DNA of 7,627 nucleotides from Gammaproteobacteria bacterium (GTDB lineage: Bacteria; Pseudomonadota; Gammaproteobacteria; Pseudomonadales; Pseudohongiellaceae): the NCBI GenBank assembly GCA_003556835.1, contig PWQG01000116.1, positions 1-7,627 on the forward strand, in the 5' to 3' direction. Every line of letters starts with the position of its first letter. Position 1 is the stretch's first letter. A program made the position numbers and the translations under genes. Under the pieces are notes generated by a model that was not told the origin of the DNA, searched no databases, and saw only the letters and a list, made by a program, of their open reading frames with translations. Of this stretch, positions 1-6,176 are shown piece by piece.

Positions 1-134
1 ATATCCTCCGTGTCTGGCAGTTCCGCGGTCTCGAAGAACCGGGTAGCAGAAACCTTATACCCCGCCAAGGCAAGCCAAGGCTCGATGCTGCCGAGCCCCT
101 CAAAAGGGACGTGCTGGAAGTGATGTGCCGGCAA
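1..134 (-). CDS. Type 1 glutamine amidotransferase, N-terminal fragment (runs off left edge)
   Basis: Leftward gene whose first about 44 codons lie in the window and which continues past position 1. The translated stretch includes FQHVPFEGLGSIEPWL, followed by AGYKVSATRFFE and ELPD. From memory this opening is typical of stand-alone class I (GuaA-like) glutamine amidotransferase proteins; the catalytic Cys-His-Glu residues would lie outside the window. No ATG exists in this frame between the tRNA remnant and the motif. The nearest plausible start is TTG at 134, giving a protein beginning MPAHHFQHV; a CTG lies two codons upstream at 140. No clear ribosome binding site precedes either, so the start is uncertain. 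It reads in the same direction as the tRNA remnant upstream and is probably backbone rather than island cargo. Its substrate cannot be told. Confidence 0.65.
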   Translation of the reverse strand, partial: MPAHHFQHVPFEGLGSIEPWLALAGYKVSATRFFETAELPDTED

Positions 135-239
135 GGGCAGAGGCGATATCCGGATAATTCGACGCGGGGAAGCGAGGGGATCAAGAGGTACTGCAGGGGC
201 TTTAAGCGGTGTGGAGGGCGCCCATAACCCCTTGAAAGA

Positions 240-292
240 TGGTGCCGACGGAGGGAGTCGAACCCCCGACCTACTGATTACGAATCAGTAGC
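240..292 (-). tRNA. tRNA-Thr(CGT) 3' portion, probable integrase attachment site
   Basis: Read on the minus strand, the parts in order are: anticodon stem (285-289 with 273-277), loop TTCGTAA (278-284) with anticodon CGT at 280-282, five-base variable loop (268-272), T stem and loop (251-267, including TTCGACT), 3' acceptor strand CGTCGGC (244-250), discriminator A and encoded CCA (240-242). This matches the 3' half of an E. coli thrW-type tRNA-Thr. Beyond about 290-292 the expected D arm and the 5' acceptor strand GCCGACG are missing. A GCTC/GAGC hairpin at 300-315 resembles a D stem, but it is set ten bases from the anticodon stem and no matching acceptor strand follows. The gene therefore looks non-functional: most likely the half left behind when an element integrated in the tRNA gene, with the integrase 330 bp to the right. 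Confidence 0.75.
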
Positions 293-506
293 GGGAGCCG
301 CTCAAGTCATTGAGCCACAATACAGCAGGGTTTCATCTTGTTGTTTTAACAGTACTTCTGACGACACCGCCTGACACTTCTGGACACTCGGGGCCAGCGA
401 CAACTCTCCCGAGATGTTGCATATCTGTTACGGCACCGCGCCTCCACCTTCTTCGGCAACGCCCATCCACCATGGCGGGACCCCGACATCCGCCTCCCAC
501 TCGTCG

Positions 507-528
507 AAAACGTGTTTTCACGTTTTTT
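507..528 (+). terminator. Inverted repeat with T run upstream of integrase
   Basis: AAAACGTG (507-514), a TTTT loop and CACGTTTT (519-526) form an exact 8-bp inverted repeat. Including the stem end, the T run is six bases (523-528). In rightward orientation this looks like a short intrinsic terminator that would shield the integrase from read-through across the island edge. The stem is AT-rich and weak, so it may instead be a protein-binding site for integrase or a repressor, 95 bp before the integrase start. Confidence 0.35.
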
Positions 529-610
529 GCGCAATTAGACGGACTTGCGACCCGTTCCGTTACGAAATACTGGCCCTCAAGCACTACTTGGAAAGTCCTT
601 TTTTTCAAAT

Positions 611-615
611 GAGGG
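611..615 (+). promoter_or_regulatory. Ribosome binding site fixing the integrase start
   Basis: GAGGG lies seven bases before the ATG at 623. The upstream alternative start at 545 (TTG) has no such site and would add 26 residues unlike an integrase N-terminus, so the start at 623 is preferred. Confidence 0.6.
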
Positions 616-622
616 TCCAGCG

Positions 623-1918
623 ATGCCCATCAGGCTAAAAGACGGAAATCACGGCAACACGAGGGATAACGTTGCGAAAATCCCGGCGCCACAATCAGGC
701 CGCAAGTTTGTGACCTGCTCCCATCCCCGGTCCCCACAGGGGTTTGGCATCCGAATCACCGCCCCGCCAAAGCCCAGCAAGCGAAACCCAGAACCGAGGG
801 AGAAACGTGTCTATATGCTGCGGTGCAACCTTAATGACCAACAAAGGTGGTATCAGATTGGGGAAGTAGGCACCTGGACTCTGGAGAGTGCACGAGCCAA
901 GGCTCGAGAGATGCGCATGAAGGTGGACCAAGGCATTTGTCCCATTACCGAAAATGATAATTCTGTAGACGAACTGACGACAAAGGATTTCGTCGCGGCC
1001 TACCTGCAGGGGAGCCGAATCCAAGGACTCGCTAGTAAGAGTGATATCGAAGGGTATTTTTACCGAGACGTCATTCCTTCTTTTGGAGACCTGCCAATCA
1101 AGAATATCACCAAACAGATGATTCGAGATGTAGTCAGAAAAAAAGCTGCACTACACCCTAACGCTGGGAAAAAGCTCCTGATTTTTATCAAACAATTTTT
1201 TTATTGGGCCGAAAACGAAGACCTGATTAATAACAACCCCGCAATCTCCATGAGACCAAAGGATATTGAAGCAAAGAAGACCAAGACGTCGAGAAAGAGA
1301 ACTCTCAATGAGGACGAACTGCGCGCGTTCATGGCTCACGTCGGCCAATCCGGCGCAACCAATACCACCAACACTATCCTCCTGCTGATACTCCTAACCG
1401 GTCAGAGGCCAGGAGAAGTCGCCAAAATGCGACGCGGCGATATAAATCTGGAGGAAAAGAGCTGGACTATCCCAGCAGAACATCGGCGCAAGACTGAGAC
1501 AAAGAACGTGGTCCCTCTCTCAGACTGGGCGGCGGAGGTGATTACACGCGCAATTCAAGAGCGTGATCGCTTGCCAAAAAGCCCCAACAAAGAAACGAAA
1601 ACTGACTACATCTTCGAGAGCACACAGGGCAACCACCAATCGGTGAATTCGTTGTCCAAAGCAATTCGTCGGATGCGTAGGGAGTTAAGAAACCAATACG
1701 AGCATCCCTGGGGGCATTGGACACCTCATGACCTGCGCCGAACCATGAGGACTGGGCTTTCAATGCTCGGGGTTGCGCCGCATGTCGCAGAACTAGCGAT
1801 CGGCCATACCAAAATGGGCATGGAAGCTGTTTACGACATGCACCATTTCCTACCGGAGATCCGGAGTGCTCAAATTGGGTGGGCCGATTATTTGCTAAAT
1901 TTTCAGCAAGACTTCTGA
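623..1918 (+). CDS. Tyrosine recombinase / site-specific integrase (P4-type)
   Basis: A 431-residue tyrosine recombinase that would cut and rejoin DNA at att sites to insert or excise the island. Residues about 55-110 resemble the arm-site-binding N-terminal domain of P4-like integrases (Y-QIGEVGTWTLESARAKA). Residues about 118-215 form the core-binding SAM-like helical domain. Residues about 225-431 are the catalytic domain. The active-site set appears complete: Arg262 in TGQRPGEV, a beta-hairpin Lys near 290 (HRRKTETKN), His369 and Arg372 in TPHDLRRT, His395 in IGHTKM and the nucleophile Tyr404 in AVYDMH. Length is normal for the family and no frameshift is seen. It reads away from the tRNA remnant and lies on the side where the tRNA 5' half should be, so this is the end of the island carrying the displaced tRNA 3' half. 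Its base composition looks lower in GC than the IS and cas genes, in keeping with transfer. Confidence 0.93.
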   Translation: MPIRLKDGNHGNTRDNVAKIPAPQSGRKFVTCSHPRSPQGFGIRITAPPKPSKRNPEPREKRVYMLRCNLNDQQRWYQIGEVGTWTLESARAKAREMRMKVDQGICPITENDNSVDELTTKDFVAAYLQGSRIQGLASKSDIEGYFYRDVIPSFGDLPIKNITKQMIRDVVRKKAALHPNAGKKLLIFIKQFFYWAENEDLINNNPAISMRPKDIEAKKTKTSRKRTLNEDELRAFMAHVGQSGATNTTNTILLLILLTGQRPGEVAKMRRGDINLEEKSWTIPAEHRRKTETKNVVPLSDWAAEVITRAIQERDRLPKSPNKETKTDYIFESTQGNHQSVNSLSKAIRRMRRELRNQYEHPWGHWTPHDLRRTMRTGLSMLGVAPHVAELAIGHTKMGMEAVYDMHHFLPEIRSAQIGWADYLLNFQQDF

Positions 1919-1970
1919 TCTACTTTTTATTGATTACCAAAACGTCTAATCACCATAAGCACCAAGAATC

Positions 1971-1997
1971 AGTGAGCGGCGCTGTGCGCCGCCCACT
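1971..1997. terminator. Hairpin between convergent genes (possible terminator)
   Basis: AGTGAGCGGCGC, loop TGT, GCGCCGCCCACT: a seven-pair GC core (1976-1982 with 1986-1992), one A/C mismatch, then four more pairs. It lies 52 bp past the integrase stop and 200 bp past the stop of the leftward methyltransferase-HNH gene, a natural place for a shared terminator. Neither side carries a T run, so it is not a textbook intrinsic terminator. The remainder of 1919-2198 shows no gene. Confidence 0.4.
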
Positions 1998-2198
1998 GCA
2001 TAACTCCCGTGATATAGATCACTCCCCAGTCAGGGTGCTGGGCAATGGCCTAACGAGCAGCCTGATCCATTCAATGGAAAACGGAGGAACCATCTGCGCC
2101 TCTACACAAGTTCCAAAGCAGAAGCATTTTTGTTTACCAACGACTCATAACACTTTGACAAGTAAACGACAGTTGCCCCCATTCCCTCGTTGTGCTGA

Positions 2199-3896
2199 CT
2201 ATTTACCTGGCAACCCATGCCATTCAGCGAGCTGTTGATTAGCCTTTAGGCGTTGCCGCTGCAGCAAAAGGCTGTCAAAAATCGACTCAACAGTCGCCCC
2301 CCCTTCCACCAAAGGAAGGGATGCCTGCGCTTCATCGCGAAACTGTTCGGCTACTTTCTTGTCGCCATCGAGTAGCTGCCACCAACCCAGCACATCATCA
2401 CGTACTGATTCCAAGAGCGATGCAGCAGGCAGTCGGTCTCCTTTAACCGTATTGGCTTGCCTCGTCGCAGGAAAAAGGTTCCAGAGATCATTGTTTTGCC
2501 AACGTACCCACGGAAAACAATGGTCCACCACAAATGCATCGCGTCGAAGGCGCCTTCGGGACCAAACACACCGCAAGATCTGTTGCTGTTCAATGCAAGA
2601 TGAAATCAATCTGCGAACCTGAGTTGTGTCACGCCTACTTTCCGGCCACTTCAAGGCTTGGTGCAGCAATCCGGCGTCAATCTCGTCGTTGTACTTTTGC
2701 ATGAGATTCACCCACTCGTGCGTGATGGCAGGCTCCAACCAGCATGCATAACGACTTATCGTATCCCAGAGCAATGTCGGAACCCTGAAAACACCGAACA
2801 GGCGCAACGTCTCTTTATCCAACCGCACAGGTCCGTCAGCAATTCGGAGAGGCTCACGCGTCGCCTCAAAAATCTGTAGCTGACTTCCCGGCCAAGTGAT
2901 GTAGTGAGCAGGCATGCGAACGATCGTTTTGCATGCTTCCCTGATGGCGCGCATCACGCACGCAGCCATGCTTGGGTGAGCAATTGGGCTCCCAATGCGC
3001 ATATCGCCAGGAGCCAGGTGGCGCAACTGCTCGAAGTCACTCTTGGCGAATGCGTATCCACCTGCACCCGGGGACTGGCGCAACCCATGATCAAGCAGCA
3101 GTTGCCGATAAGCCATCAACCAGTACAGGCCAACCGCGCCAAGCGGTACTTCTACAAAGTGATCATCACGGGCGCACACCATCCCTGGTGCAGTATCGGC
3201 CAGTCGCACCAGCGCTCTAAGCAGACCAAGTTTGTAGGTCGATGCTTTGTCGTCATTGACGATGACATGTCGAAGCGTGGGCAATGCACCGGTGCCATCG
3301 TCTGGTAGACGGAACACTCTGAATTGCCATGTTACTGCGCCCCGTCCAAGTTGATCAGCGGTGGAACCACCAGCGACGGGAAGCAAAGCCAAATCTTGAG
3401 CCCATCGATCGAGAGTCGCGAGACTTACAGGGAAAAACTTACGGCCATCATCAGTATTTGGTCCCTGTCTAACAGTAATGACCAACAGCCCGCCCGGTGC
3501 TAACAGGTTAGTGAGCACCCGCAAAGCCCGTTGTTGCTGAGCTTCTGGCAGGTGCATCCAAACCGCAGAAACCAAGATCAGTGAATACTGCTGAGAGAGT
3601 GCGCGGACACGATGCAATCCTGGCAAACAGTCATTCAGCCAAATGACGTCATATCCGCGGGTATAGTCACGCCCAAGAGCCCGGAGGGCATCGGCCGGCT
3701 CAACCGCGCAAACTTGCCATCCGCGCGCCGCCAGTGCTTTCGCATCCCTTCCGCTCCCAGCCCCAATATCCAACGCCATGCCGACTCTTTCCGGCAGTTG
3801 ATCTAGCCATTCGCGATGCACCTCATCGAATGACAAGGACTGGTACTGTTCGAAGAATTTGCGCGCGTTTTGATGGTATGGCTGCTCACTGGACAT
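2199..3896 (-). CDS. SAM-dependent methyltransferase fused to HNH endonuclease
   Basis: A 565-residue protein. Residues about 20-200 are a class I SAM methyltransferase fold: motif I ALDIGAGSGRDA (41-52) binds SAM, the acidic VEP (Glu66) closes beta strand 2, and LVSAVWMHLP (108-117) and LLAPGGLLVITV (131-142) fit strands 4 and 5. DPPY/NPPF and PCQ, hallmarks of adenine and cytosine DNA methyltransferases, are absent, so the methyl acceptor is unknown. Residues about 205-425 form a middle region I cannot name, starting with VNDDKASTYKLGLLRALVRLAD. Residues about 440-490 are an HNH nuclease: Cys443 in CVWS, Asp458-His459 in VDHCFPW, Asn473 in NNDLWNLFPA and Asn482/Lys485 in ANTVKGD. The ATG at 3896 is chosen over an in-frame TTG at 3935 because AAGG lies eight to nine bases before it. 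A nuclease joined to a methyltransferase beside an integrase suggests genome defence, which is inference. It stands alone, converging on the integrase. Confidence 0.85.
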   Translation of the reverse strand: MSSEQPYHQNARKFFEQYQSLSFDEVHREWLDQLPERVGMALDIGAGSGRDAKALAARGWQVCAVEPADALRALGRDYTRGYDVIWLNDCLPGLHRVRALSQQYSLILVSAVWMHLPEAQQQRALRVLTNLLAPGGLLVITVRQGPNTDDGRKFFPVSLATLDRWAQDLALLPVAGGSTADQLGRGAVTWQFRVFRLPDDGTGALPTLRHVIVNDDKASTYKLGLLRALVRLADTAPGMVCARDDHFVEVPLGAVGLYWLMAYRQLLLDHGLRQSPGAGGYAFAKSDFEQLRHLAPGDMRIGSPIAHPSMAACVMRAIREACKTIVRMPAHYITWPGSQLQIFEATREPLRIADGPVRLDKETLRLFGVFRVPTLLWDTISRYACWLEPAITHEWVNLMQKYNDEIDAGLLHQALKWPESRRDTTQVRRLISSCIEQQQILRCVWSRRRLRRDAFVVDHCFPWVRWQNNDLWNLFPATRQANTVKGDRLPAASLLESVRDDVLGWWQLLDGDKKVAEQFRDEAQASLPLVEGGATVESIFDSLLLQRQRLKANQQLAEWHGLPGK

Positions 3897-3918
3897 AAAT
3901 GGACCCTTGAAGGACCTA

Positions 3919-3930
3919 GCCACGCGTGGC
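3919..3930. promoter_or_regulatory. Perfect 12-bp palindrome upstream of methyltransferase-HNH gene
   Basis: GCCACGCGTGGC is an exact palindrome centred 28 bp upstream of the ATG at 3896, just beyond the ribosome binding site. The position suits an operator for a dimeric regulator of the methyltransferase-HNH gene. No regulator gene is seen in the window, and the site could be a chance GC-rich palindrome. Confidence 0.3.
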
Positions 3931-4028
3931 GGCAACAGGGGCGGGCTCCCCCTTGGAAAGGAGAAGGCTCAGCTCCGCCTGGGTTTGGTCATCAGGTTTG
4001 CTCAATGGAACTTCCTTGCGTTGCCCGC

Positions 4029-4496
4029 TCAACAACTCATGGCCTGGAGCCCGCACTGCCCCTCCTGCTCTAGCTCCTCCCTGCGCTGAGCGAACTCAAC
4101 CGGTTCATAGCCGCTTCCCATGAGGTAGTGAATTCCGCCCTGCAGGTTAATGACCTGATAGCCTTGGTCGGCCAGGAAGTCACTCACTGCTCGAGTGCGA
4201 TTTCCGGTGCGGCAGATCACTGCGAAGGGCTCATCTCGACTCACAAGCGGTTCGATCTGGCGCAGAAACTCGGCCGCGTCATAACCGCCACGCTCATCGA
4301 AGAAAGTGATCGGGATCGCGCCTTCCACCACCCCGGTTTCGGACCACTCACCGGGGGTTCGGATGTCGATGATTGTGGTGTCGCCCGAAAGTAGTTCCGG
4401 TGTCGGATACTGGTGGGACACACCGGCGGCGGAAGCCGCCATTGTCATGGCCAGCATGGCCACCGCCATAACGCGAATCATGATCCGTTTATTCAT
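4029..4496 (-). CDS. Exported single-domain rhodanese-like protein
   Basis: A 155-residue protein. Residues 1 to about 24 form a signal peptide: MNKR, a Met/Ala-rich hydrophobic core, then AASAAG as a probable signal peptidase I site, so the domain should act in the periplasm. The mature part is one rhodanese domain: IIDIRTPGEW (42-51), the active-site loop CRTGNR with catalytic Cys95, and INLQGGI (116-122). Rhodaneses with a loop Cys move sulfane sulfur or reduce thiol partners; the substrate here is unknown. Two more cysteines lie in the last ten residues (GQCGLQAMSC), possibly a disulfide or metal ligand. An in-frame ATG at 4535 would add 13 residues before the signal peptide; the shorter start is preferred because the signal then begins correctly, though its ribosome binding site is poor. 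The IS element ends 82 bp upstream and reads toward this gene, so the IS may supply or have replaced its promoter. Confidence 0.85.
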   Translation of the reverse strand: MNKRIMIRVMAVAMLAMTMAASAAGVSHQYPTPELLSGDTTIIDIRTPGEWSETGVVEGAIPITFFDERGGYDAAEFLRQIEPLVSRDEPFAVICRTGNRTRAVSDFLADQGYQVINLQGGIHYLMGSGYEPVEFAQRREELEQEGQCGLQAMSC

Positions 4497-4578
4497 GGGT
4501 GCGCACTCATGGTCGCTGATGACTGAAAAAGGCATCGCCTCTGTTAACGATACTCAGAGCGGCGACTCCGTCGGAACC

Positions 4579-4592
4579 TGTCAACCTGATTC
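4579..4592. repeat. IS left terminal inverted repeat (transposase 3' end)
   Basis: TGTCAACCTGATTC, matching the opposite end at 13 of 14 bases. The orfB stop codon (4581-4583) lies inside this repeat, so transposase coding runs to within two bases of the tip. Confidence 0.8.
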
Positions 4593-5693
4593 GGACAGAT
4601 CTTTAAAAATTAATGTCGATTTCGTGCTGGTGTCGTCTGCTGCCGACAGGGTCGGGAAGTTCACCACGCTATAGGGTGCTGGATCGTCGTCATCGGGCTG
4701 TACCGGGTTGATCGAGACACTGGCCGGTGGCATGGCCACCTTCGGGCGTCCACGCGTGAATCGCCCTGGGTGCGCCTCGAAGCTCTGGTCGAGTGCTTGT
4801 TGGCGGACCTTCGCGATGGCGTGATAACGGCCGGTGAAGACCTGCTCGGGCGTGAAGCCGGCCAGCCCGCTGTGATGGTGCTCCAGGTTGTACCAGTCGA
4901 CATAGGCGCTGTACCACTGCCGGGCATGCGAGATGTCCTCGAATCGCCCGGGGTAATCGGGCTGGTACTTGCTGGTCTTGAACTGGCTCTCGCTGAAAGG
5001 GTTGTCGTTGCTGACCCGCGGTCGGCTATGACTGCACGTCACGCCCAGCTCACCCATCAGATCCAAATAGCTGCGGGCGATCATCGGCGAGCCCCGGTCC
5101 TGGTGTAAGGTCAGTGCTCCATGGGCAATGCCGTAGCGCTCCACAGTCTCTTGCATGAGCTGCTGGGCCAACGCTGCATTCTCCTTGTGGGAGATCATCC
5201 ACGCAACGATGAAGCGACTGTAAAGGTCCTGCACCACATAGAGGTTGAGATAGTCGCCGCGCCGCCGTGTGGGCAGTTTACTGATGTCCCATGTCCAGGC
5301 CTCGTTGGCCGCCCTGGCCGTAATCCGAGGCACCGCATGATGCTGAGGCGCGCGCTGAGGGCGACGATCGCCACTCTCGTTCGCTTTGCGCAACTGCCGA
5401 TACCAAGTGCTGAGTGAGCCCAGATAGATCCCCTGCTGCAGCAGGTCATGGTAGATCTCATACACCGGCTGGTCCCGATACGGCTCGCTGTGCGCGATCT
5501 CAAGCATGCGTGCGCGCTCCTCAGCGCACAGCGCTCTGGGCTGCCGACAGTGCCTGCGCGATGTCGCTGCCTTGTTCGAGTGCCCACCACGGCGCTGCCG
5601 CCACGCGTACACTGTGCTGCGATTGATGCCCAGGACGCGGCAGGCCTGGGCCAGCGGCACATGCGCCGGGCGCTCATCAAGTGTCGTGATCAT
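4581..5693 (-). CDS. IS3-family transposase OrfB, DDE catalytic subunit
   Basis: A 370-residue transposase part. Residues about 1-35 carry a helix-turn-helix (LAQACRVLGINRSTVYAW). Residues about 60-100 match the HTH_21-type region seen in IS3 OrfB proteins. Residues about 125-290 form the retroviral-integrase-like core with Asp136 (TWDISKL), Asp199 (LHQDRGSP) and Glu235 (NPFSESQFKT); 35 residues separate the last two, the DD(35)E spacing of the family. A charged tail of about 60 residues follows. Its ATG overlaps the orfA stop in an ATGA arrangement, and its frame is open upstream to the A8 run, so it may be made alone by translational coupling or fused to OrfA by -1 frameshifting; the fused form is the active transposase in studied IS3 elements. 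Confidence 0.93.
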   Translation of the reverse strand: MITTLDERPAHVPLAQACRVLGINRSTVYAWRQRRGGHSNKAATSRRHCRQPRALCAEERARMLEIAHSEPYRDQPVYEIYHDLLQQGIYLGSLSTWYRQLRKANESGDRRPQRAPQHHAVPRITARAANEAWTWDISKLPTRRRGDYLNLYVVQDLYSRFIVAWMISHKENAALAQQLMQETVERYGIAHGALTLHQDRGSPMIARSYLDLMGELGVTCSHSRPRVSNDNPFSESQFKTSKYQPDYPGRFEDISHARQWYSAYVDWYNLEHHHSGLAGFTPEQVFTGRYHAIAKVRQQALDQSFEAHPGRFTRGRPKVAMPPASVSINPVQPDDDDPAPYSVVNFPTLSAADDTSTKSTLIFKDLSESG

Positions 5694-6094
5694 GGCTCGT
5701 TCCCATTGCTCATGCGATCGAGCATCGACAATGCTTTTTTTTGGAGCGATAGGCAGTCCTCGGCGGCCGAGAGCTTCTGCTGGAGACGGGTGTTCTCGCG
5801 CTCCAGCGCCTCGATGCGCTTCTGCTCTGCGGTCTTGCTCGCCCTTGGCCCCGGCGCCGTCTTGTGGAGCTTCTCCACGCCGCTCTCGGCAAGCTCTTTG
5901 CGCCAGGTGGTCAACTGGCTGCTATAGAGCCTCTCTCGGCGCAACACCTCCCCGAGCTCGCCATGCTGGCAGGCATCGGCCTCCGCCAGGATGCGTAGCT
6001 TGTACTCCGTGGAGAAGCGCCGACGCGTGCGTTTCTCCAGCTTCGGGTTGGGTGTCACCTCGTGATCGGGCAGATCGCTTGGCGGTTTGGGCAT
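5690..6094 (-). CDS. IS3-family transposase OrfA, DNA-binding subunit
   Basis: A 134-residue OrfA. Residues about 22-68 form the helix-turn-helix that recognises the IS ends (RRRFSTEYKLRILAEAD, then LYSSQLTTWRKEL), characteristic of the IS3/IS911 OrfA family. Residues about 88-128 form a leucine-zipper-like coiled coil (RIEALERENTRLQQKL, then LSLQKKALSML) used for OrfA/OrfAB dimers. AGGAG eight bases before the ATG at 6094 supports this start. The final 16 or so codons follow the A8 frameshift site, so slippage to -1 replaces the OrfA tail with the OrfB frame. Confidence 0.93.
   Translation of the reverse strand: MPKPPSDLPDHEVTPNPKLEKRTRRRFSTEYKLRILAEADACQHGELGEVLRRERLYSSQLTTWRKELAESGVEKLHKTAPGPRASKTAEQKRIEALERENTRLQQKLSAAEDCLSLQKKALSMLDRMSNGNEP
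5735..5742 (-). other. Programmed -1 frameshift site (A8 run) in orfA
   Basis: On the coding strand the orfA codons read CAA AAA AAA GCA, giving an A_AAA_AAA slippery heptamer followed by G. A -1 slip enters the orfB frame, which is open from here through the orfB ATG (AAA AAA AGC ATT GTC and on) with no stop. This is the usual way IS3 elements make OrfAB. Confidence 0.7.
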
Positions 6095-6154
6095 CGTAAG
6101 GGCTCCTGAACCTCAGGCTCTCAAATCGAGTTTAACTCACTGAGCCAGTGTATG

Positions 6155-6168
6155 GATTCAGGTTGACA
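6155..6168. repeat. IS right terminal inverted repeat (transposase 5' end)
   Basis: On the minus strand it reads TGTCAACCTGAATC, differing from the other end at one base. The gap of about 60 bp to the orfA start would hold the transposase promoter; it includes the 11-base palindrome GAGTTTAACTC (6129-6139), a possible binding site. Confidence 0.8.
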
Positions 6169-6176
6169 CACAGGGG

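Larger units (their letters stand above)
294..622. other. Gene-free stretch between tRNA remnant and integrase
   Basis: No convincing gene. Short open frames on both strands give low-complexity, Arg/Pro/Ser-rich translations and lack good ribosome binding sites. The stretch holds a hairpin with a T run (507-528), and a repeated hexamer GACACT (in the 370-390 region) that could be one of the arm-type sites integrases bind, though this is only a guess. No strong -35/-10 pair could be picked out for the integrase; TTGCGA at 545-550 with TACTGG at 568-573 is a weak candidate. Confidence 0.5.
4579..6168 (-). mobile_element. IS3-family insertion sequence, apparently complete
   Basis: A 1590-bp element bounded by 14-bp inverted repeats with one mismatch: TGTCAACCTGATTC at the left (4579-4592) and its inverted counterpart at the right (6155-6168). 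Both tips begin TG, as is usual for IS3 elements. Inside are orfA (6094-5690) and orfB (5693-4581), both leftward, with orfB in the -1 frame of orfA and an A8 slippery run in the overlap region. No target-site duplication is seen: ACC precedes the left tip and CAC follows the right tip. The element lies between cas2 and the rhodanese gene and reads toward the rhodanese. No stop codon or frameshift damages either frame, so it may be active. Confidence 0.88.

Noticed and set aside
3..227. Rightward open frame of about 74 codons at the left edge
   Set aside because: Opposite the amidotransferase frame, whose conserved FQHVPFEGLGSIEPWL motif is convincing; the rightward translation matches nothing I recognise.
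300..315. GCTC/GAGC hairpin that could be a D arm of an intact tRNA
   Set aside because: It is ten bases from the anticodon stem instead of one, and the sequence beyond it cannot pair with the CGTCGGC acceptor strand.
310..638. Several 60-100 residue open frames on both strands between the tRNA remnant and integrase
   Set aside because: Mutually overlapping, no ribosome binding sites, unlikely compositions; they reflect a stop-poor GC-rich stretch.
2009..2022. GTGATATAGATCAC, resembling an FNR/CRP-type half-site pair
   Set aside because: Outer bases differ from the FNR consensus and it lies between two converging gene ends, where a promoter site is unlikely.
2050..2056. GCCTAAC, resembling one core half of an integron attC site
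   Set aside because: No matching GTTRRRY partner or long imperfect stem was found in the next 100 or so bases.
1879..2238. 119-residue rightward open frame overlapping the integrase end
   Set aside because: Overlaps the integrase in another frame, has a low-complexity His/Ser/Pro-rich translation with no recognisable domain, and crosses into the methyltransferase-HNH 3' end.
4770..6099. Long rightward open frames opposite the IS transposase genes
   Set aside because: Shadow frames of GC-rich coding sequence; orfA and orfB on the other strand have clear domains and catalytic residues.
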